64,000 nt of DNA, from the NCBI GenBank assembly GCA_013180625.2, contig SNVD02008873.1, positions 288,711 through 352,710 of the forward strand, written 5' to 3'. Positions 60,787 through 64,000 of the stretch are shown piece after piece. Positions within the stretch are counted from its first letter, which is position 1; every line of letters starts with the position of its first letter. This DNA is from Boswellia sacra (taxonomy: Eukaryota > Streptophyta > Magnoliopsida > Sapindales > Burseraceae). A program made the translations under genes and the position numbers. The notes under the pieces are model-generated. The model searched no databases, was not told where the DNA came from, and saw nothing but the letters and a program-made list of their open reading frames with translations.

Positions 60787-62087
60787 TGAAGGGGATGACA
60801 CCACTTCCACCATGAACAAAAACATCATCTTCTAAGGTAGACTTAAAACTCAAATTCCTTCATATGTTACTCCTCCACCTTTTCCTAGCAGATTTGCAAA
60901 ATCAAAGAAGGAGGAACAAGAACAGAAATCCTGGAAACTTTTCGCAAGATCGAGGTAAATATACCACTTCTGGATGCTATTAAGCAAGTACCTCGTTATG
61001 CAAAATTTCTCAAGGAGTTATGCACCAACAAGAGAAAGTTGAAGGGAAATGAGAAAGTAAGTGTGGGGGAAAATGTTTCAGCTGTATTGCAAAGAAAAAT
61101 TCCTCCGAAATGCAAAGATCCAGGTACGTTCACCATTCCATGCACCATTGGTAAACCAAGTTTGAAAGAGCTATGTTAGATTTAGGAGCATCTATTAATA
61201 TCATGCCATATTCTATTTATGCTTCTTTAAATCTTGGACCTCTTGCAGAAACTGGTATTACCATTCAACTTGCTGATCGTTCTAAGGCATATCCCAAGGG
61301 AGTTGTGGAAGATGTGCTTGTGCAGGTAAATCAATTGGTTTTCCCAGCAGACTTCTATGTTCTTGAAATGGAGGATGAGACATCTCCTAATCCAACACCA
61401 ATTCTTTTGGGGAGACCATTCTTGAAAACTGCTCGAACTAAGATTGATGTTCATGATGGCACTCTCACCATGGAATTCGATGGCGAGGTGATTCGTTTCA
61501 ATATTTTTGAGACAATGAGGTACCCTAGTGACTTGCATTCTGTTTTTGCAGTTGATGTTATTGATTCTTTGCCACAACAACATTTTGATTTAACTCACAA
61601 GGATGGATTGGAAGTGGTTTTTAGTGAGCACATAGGGACAGAAAATTACAAGGAATCAAGAAGGTTGATACAAGTGTCCAAAGAAATGGAGGAAGCTGTG
61701 GCAAGCTTAGATGAGACCATAGCTATAACCACAAATAGGTATGATGTTTCGTGCATTCAATTTCCTTTATCTAATGTGAAACTTCTGCCTTCTATGATGA
61801 AAGCCCCTACCTTGGAGCTTAAGCCTCTTCCAGATCATTTGAAGCATGGATTCTTGGATAAGAATGATCCTTTGCCAGTTAAAATAGAAATGGGCCTTGC
61901 ACCACTACAAGAAGAGAAACTCGTCCGAGTACTTAGAGATCACAAAACAGCTATTGGGTGGACGATTGTTGACATCCAAGGCCCAGCCATATGCATGGAC
62001 TGTATCTTGTTGGAAAAAGGATCCAAGCCCACTAGAGAAGCACAGCGAAGATTGGACCCTGCCATGATAGAACCAACGTCGGGCTAA
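60787..62087 (+). pseudogene. Protease and first part of reverse transcriptase region of element B
   Basis: 60787-61172 is a broken spacer with stops in all frames. The frame 61173-62087 carries the aspartic-protease motif 'LDLGASINIMPYS' with its closing 'ILLGRPFLKTART', then the segment leading into reverse transcriptase ('LKPLPDHLKHGFL', 'HKTAIGWTIVDIQG'). It stops at 'REAQRRLDPAMIE', where the RT palm domain should begin. RT, RNase H and integrase are missing, so this copy cannot replicate alone. The junction falls exactly at the first of two hairpins (62075). Confidence 0.88.
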
Positions 62088-62125
62088 GGACGTTAAACCA
62101 AGCGCTTATTGGGAGGCAACCCAAT
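62075..62125 (+). ncRNA. Two short perfect hairpins at the pol deletion junction of element B
   Basis: AACGTC/GACGTT (62075-62080 with 62089-62094), with the TAA stop in the loop, and ATTGGG/CCCAAT (62108-62113 with 62120-62125), loop AGGCAA. The palindrome AAGCGCTT lies between them. I recall similar 'GGGAGGCAACCCA' text after pol in Athila-like elements, which suggests a conserved 3' RNA structure rather than chance. Confidence 0.6.
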
Positions 62126-62414
62126 GTTTTTAAAAAAATAAATAAAAAAAGAAAAGAAAAATAAAATAAGGTAATAATGATCGATTTTTATGTCTCGAGG
62201 AGATTCCTTTCGTAGGCCATCAAATTGACCAGGTTTTATCTCTCTTTACCATCTGTCTTATTTGTTTTTATATTTTTTTTTACTTGTTTTTTACTTTTGT
62301 TTGCTATCGTGTTGTTATCTCTTTTATGTGTCTTTAGTTTCTTTTCTTTTCTTTTCTTTTCGTTTCTTTTGTTTAATTTGATTATTTCGTACTTTGTGTT
62401 CATTTGTGCAACAG
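62126..62414 (+). other. T-rich spacer ending in a splice-acceptor-like CAG, element B
   Basis: A-rich then strongly T-rich (62225-62400), ending TTTGTGCAACAG at 62414. This looks like a polypyrimidine tract and 3' splice site upstream of the accessory ORFs. An equivalent T-rich tract precedes the RNA block in element A (45870-46100). Confidence 0.4.
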
Positions 62415-62489
62415 CTTGAGAAAACACCGAAACAAGAATTGAAGCCATTGCTTGAAGGTTTGAAGTGTGCATATCTTGAAGAAGAATAG
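62415..62489 (+). pseudogene. Second, tiny pol remnant in element B
   Basis: Reads 'LEKTPKQELKPLLEGLKCAY' then a stop at 62487-62489. It repeats the protease/RT junction motif already present as 'LELKPLPDHLKHGFL' earlier in the element but is not identical, so it comes from a different gypsy copy or a diverged duplication. It starts right after the acceptor-like CAG. Confidence 0.55.
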
Positions 62490-62533
62490 ACTCAAACGAA
62501 TTACTGGTAATATCTTTCCTTTTCTCCTCTTCA

Positions 62534-63013
62534 ATGGATGCCGATATCTTTCTGTCGAACCTTCGTAAATATTTCCCTTCACTTCCTCAAGATGCTGTGT
62601 TTAAAATTTATAAAGTACGGATGACTAGACTTTGGGCATTGATGCTCCTAAATGTGCCTGCTGATATCCGATGGCTTATCGAAGCCAAGGTGAGATTGTC
62701 CGGTGAGCCGGACATTAATCTCGCAAAATACATGCCTGGTCTAGGAAAGAGCTACTACGCCAAGAGGCGAAGAGCGCAAAGGTTACAAGTATGTTATAAA
62801 TGTGCTAGATGGAATTGTAACCAGACTTGTCATTCATTAGGTTTTGTGTCTAGAAATAGAGAAGATAAACTATCATTTATTAAGAATGGCCTGAGTAATG
62901 AGTCGTTGGATAATGTTTTATTACTCTTGAGTCTCATTCTTGTGGACTTGTTCAGCGTGAATTGCTTAATCTATGGACACAATTTCGTTATGAATTGCAG
63001 TGTTATTGTCTAG
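62534..63013 (+). CDS. Small basic cysteine-rich protein resembling carlavirus nucleic-acid-binding proteins
   Basis: Intact 159-codon ORF. Residues 1-60 are mixed helical with hydrophobic 'LWALMLLNVPADIRWLIEAK'. Residues 68-83 are a basic stretch 'PGLGKSYYAKRRRAQR', then Cys 87, 90, 95 and 99 and His 100 ('CYKCARWNCNQTCH'), a zinc-finger-like cluster. Residues 101-120 are again polar ('DKLSFIKNGL'). The order of helical N-terminus, G-x-S-x-YA-KRRA basic patch, four-Cys cluster and short tail is that of the 11-16 kDa cysteine-rich (NABP) proteins at the 3' end of carlavirus genomes, which bind nucleic acid and in some viruses suppress RNA silencing or alter host transcription. I infer homology from motif order only. 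The stop at 63011-63013 touches the start of the conserved RNA block. The last ~35 residues are hydrophobic and may be translated from non-homologous sequence. Confidence 0.6.
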   Translation: MDADIFLSNLRKYFPSLPQDAVFKIYKVRMTRLWALMLLNVPADIRWLIEAKVRLSGEPDINLAKYMPGLGKSYYAKRRRAQRLQVCYKCARWNCNQTCHSLGFVSRNREDKLSFIKNGLSNESLDNVLLLLSLILVDLFSVNCLIYGHNFVMNCSVIV

Positions 63014-63159
63014 GGAATCTGACTAAAAACGACCCTGTTTGCCAGTTTATAAGAAAACTGGATGGGAAGCAAATCCCCGACTCATAGAAGGCGTTTTCAG
63101 CCGTTACTGGACGTAAAACCAGAGGAAGATGTGAGCCACAATCACAACTACTTGTATAT
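63013..63159 (+). ncRNA. Conserved hairpin-rich RNA block, element B copy
   Basis: 147 nt, about ten differences from the element A copy (46110-46255). All four predicted stems are kept; only the outermost pair of the third stem is lost (TCTGG becomes ACTGG). It directly follows the stop of the cysteine-rich ORF and lies 540 bp before the LOG-like start. Flanking sequences of A and B are not alignable, so the block is an island of conservation. Confidence 0.65.
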
Positions 63160-63313
63160 TTGAATGTGTGTTGTTGTTGTAGAATTTTTTTTCTTGTTTC
63201 GTTTGATCTGATTATCAATGTTGTTTTTGTGTTGTTGTTGTTTGTTGATTTTGTTTGTTTTAATTTTCAGTTTTCTTTTTAACAAACCATATGACTATCC
63301 CATGTCATATGTA

Positions 63314-63513
63314 CACGTGGACACAAGTGTGGAGGTTTTGTCAACCTCTGCCGAAAGTATATCTCTACTTTTCATGTTTCACGTGGGAGACAAGTGTGGC
63401 AGTTTTGTCAAACCTCATCGAAATTATATTTCCATTTTTCATGCTTCACGTGGGAGACAAGTGTGTAGGTTTTGTCAAACCCCACCGAAAGCATATCTCA
63501 TTTTGTCAAATCT
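63314..63513 (+). repeat. 66-67-bp tandem repeat, three copies, each with a CACGTGG box
   Basis: Units start at 63314, 63380 and 63447 with CACGTGG(G)A(GA)CAAGTGTG, followed by TTTTGTCAA and CCGAAAG(T/C)ATAT. A partial fourth unit (CCCACCGAAAGTATGTCCC) lies at 63541-63560. CACGTGG is the plant G-box/ABRE core bound by bZIP and bHLH factors. Confidence 0.88.
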
Positions 63514-63591
63514 TGGGGCGATAAATCTGCATCGAGCAACCCCCACCGAAAGTATGTCCCCATGTGTCAAAATTTGAGAGTTTTATGGGTG

Positions 63592-63599
63592 TATATATA
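63592..63599 (+). promoter_or_regulatory. Candidate internal TATA box for the LOG-like gene of element B
   Basis: TATATATA in GGGTGTATATATACATTC, about 100 bp upstream of the ATG at 63696 and 80-280 bp downstream of the CACGTGG repeats. Together they look like a compact promoter. Confidence 0.5.
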
Positions 63600-63695
63600 C
63601 ATTCTGCATATTTTCATATGTCATTCCATAACCTGTCTTGCATTGAAAAGCATAATATCTAACGTATCATACACAAGATTAGAGCACTTGTAGAA

Positions 63696-64000
63696 ATGGA
63701 GAAAACACCAATTCGGCGATTCCGCAATATATGCGTCTTTTGCGGATCGCAATTTGGTAAAGATGGAGAGTTTACCACAGCAGCTCTTGATCTTGGTAGG
63801 ACATTAGCTGCGAGGGGTATTCATTTGATTTATGGGGGGGTAGTCTTGGGTTAATGGGATGTGTGTCGACAGCTGCATCCCTAGGAGGGAGCAAAGTTCT
63901 CGGCATTATCCCTAAACCATTAGCTATACGAGATATCATAGGCAACACAATCCGGGAAGAGTTACAGGTCTCTAGCATGCATGAGCGTATTGCACATATG
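63696..64000 (+). pseudogene. LOG-like gene of element B (5' part, runs off the window)
   Basis: ATG at 63696: 'MEKTPIRRFRNICVFCGSQF' then 'LDLGRTLAARGIHLIYGG'. At the seven-G run 63834-63840 one base is missing relative to element A (GGGGGAGG), so the frame closes at a TAA at 63852-63854. In the neighbouring frame the LOG reading continues without a stop to the window edge ('SLGLMGCVSTAASLGGSKVL', 'IIPKPLAIRDIIGNTI', 'SSMHERIAHM'). The catalytic PGGxGTxxE motif lies beyond the edge. Hand comparison with element A gives about 60% identical residues over 80 positions. Intronless across positions where host LOG genes are split. Role by family: cytokinin activation in the cytosol. Confidence 0.88.

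Larger units (their letters stand above)
57848..64000 (+). mobile_element. Gypsy element B: Ty3/gypsy retrotransposon with accessory genes (truncated by the window)
   Basis: Order: 5' LTR (57848-59260), PBS identical to element A (59267), gag (59366-60786), protease and start of reverse transcriptase (to 62087), deletion of most of pol, two conserved hairpins, T-rich tract, viral-CRP-like ORF (62534-63013), conserved RNA block (63013-63159), tandem CACGTGG repeats, internal TATA and LOG-like gene (63696 to the edge). The 3' LTR must lie beyond 64000. Same clade as element A by PBS, gag type and cargo order, but its LTR is not similar to that of A at sequence level, so the two belong to different families. 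Confidence 0.88.

Noticed and set aside
62225..62419. Phe/Leu-rich frame as an envelope-like membrane protein
   Set aside because: It is simply translation of a T-rich tract; no downstream continuation or conserved motif.
63314..63513. CRISPR-like array (three regular repeats)
   Set aside because: Contiguous tandem units without unique spacers, in a plant retroelement; a promoter-type repeat is the better reading.

Overview
The window is nuclear DNA of a dicot plant. The evidence is spliced plant genes (a CLAVATA1/BAM-type receptor kinase, a lipid-transfer-type secreted protein), a CYP75A-type P450 relic, CACTA transposons with Transposase_24 genes, and Ty3/gypsy elements primed by tRNA-Asp. 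It is AT-rich, gene-poor and built mostly of nested, decayed mobile elements. The species cannot be named from the sequence.

Layout. 1-7 kb: a two-domain ubiquitin-like gene (minus strand), a small secreted eight-cysteine protein gene (plus), a MITE-like repeat and an LTR fragment. 7-31 kb: a CACTA cluster. CACTA-1 (7094-15069, TSD TTA) carries a broken Transposase_24 gene. CACTA-2 (15975-19345, TSD TAA) is a Pack-CACTA that holds exons of an ABCC (MRP-type) ABC transporter. CACTA-3 (right end 30801, left end not resolved) carries a second Transposase_24 gene, the tail of a TNP2-type transposase and an exon that looks taken from a nucleoplasmin-like FKBP gene. 30.8-33.3 kb: a flavonoid 3',5'-hydroxylase-like P450 pseudogene, cut once by CACTA-3 and once by a solo gypsy LTR. 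34.4-37.5 kb: a degenerate LTR retroelement on the minus strand. 42.4-50.0 kb: gypsy element A (LTR, PBS, gag, LOG-like gene, PPT, LTR; no pol). 51.7-55.4 kb: an apparently intact BAM3-like LRR receptor kinase, the best host gene here. 57.8 kb to the end: gypsy element B (LTR, PBS, gag, protease, deletion, accessory ORFs), running off the window.

The most unusual content is the accessory cargo of the two gypsy elements. Both carry, at the same relative place, an intronless LOG-like (cytokinin-activating phosphoribohydrolase) reading frame with its own TATA-like box. In both, a ~147-nt hairpin-rich block lies upstream and is about 93% identical between elements, while the LOG proteins are only about 60% identical. 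Element B also has an intact 159-codon ORF with a basic/four-cysteine motif resembling the cysteine-rich nucleic-acid-binding proteins of carlaviruses, and a threefold CACGTGG-containing tandem repeat upstream of its LOG gene. I read this as a retrotransposon lineage that picked up host-manipulation genes. Both LOG copies here are frameshifted, so these particular copies are probably dead.
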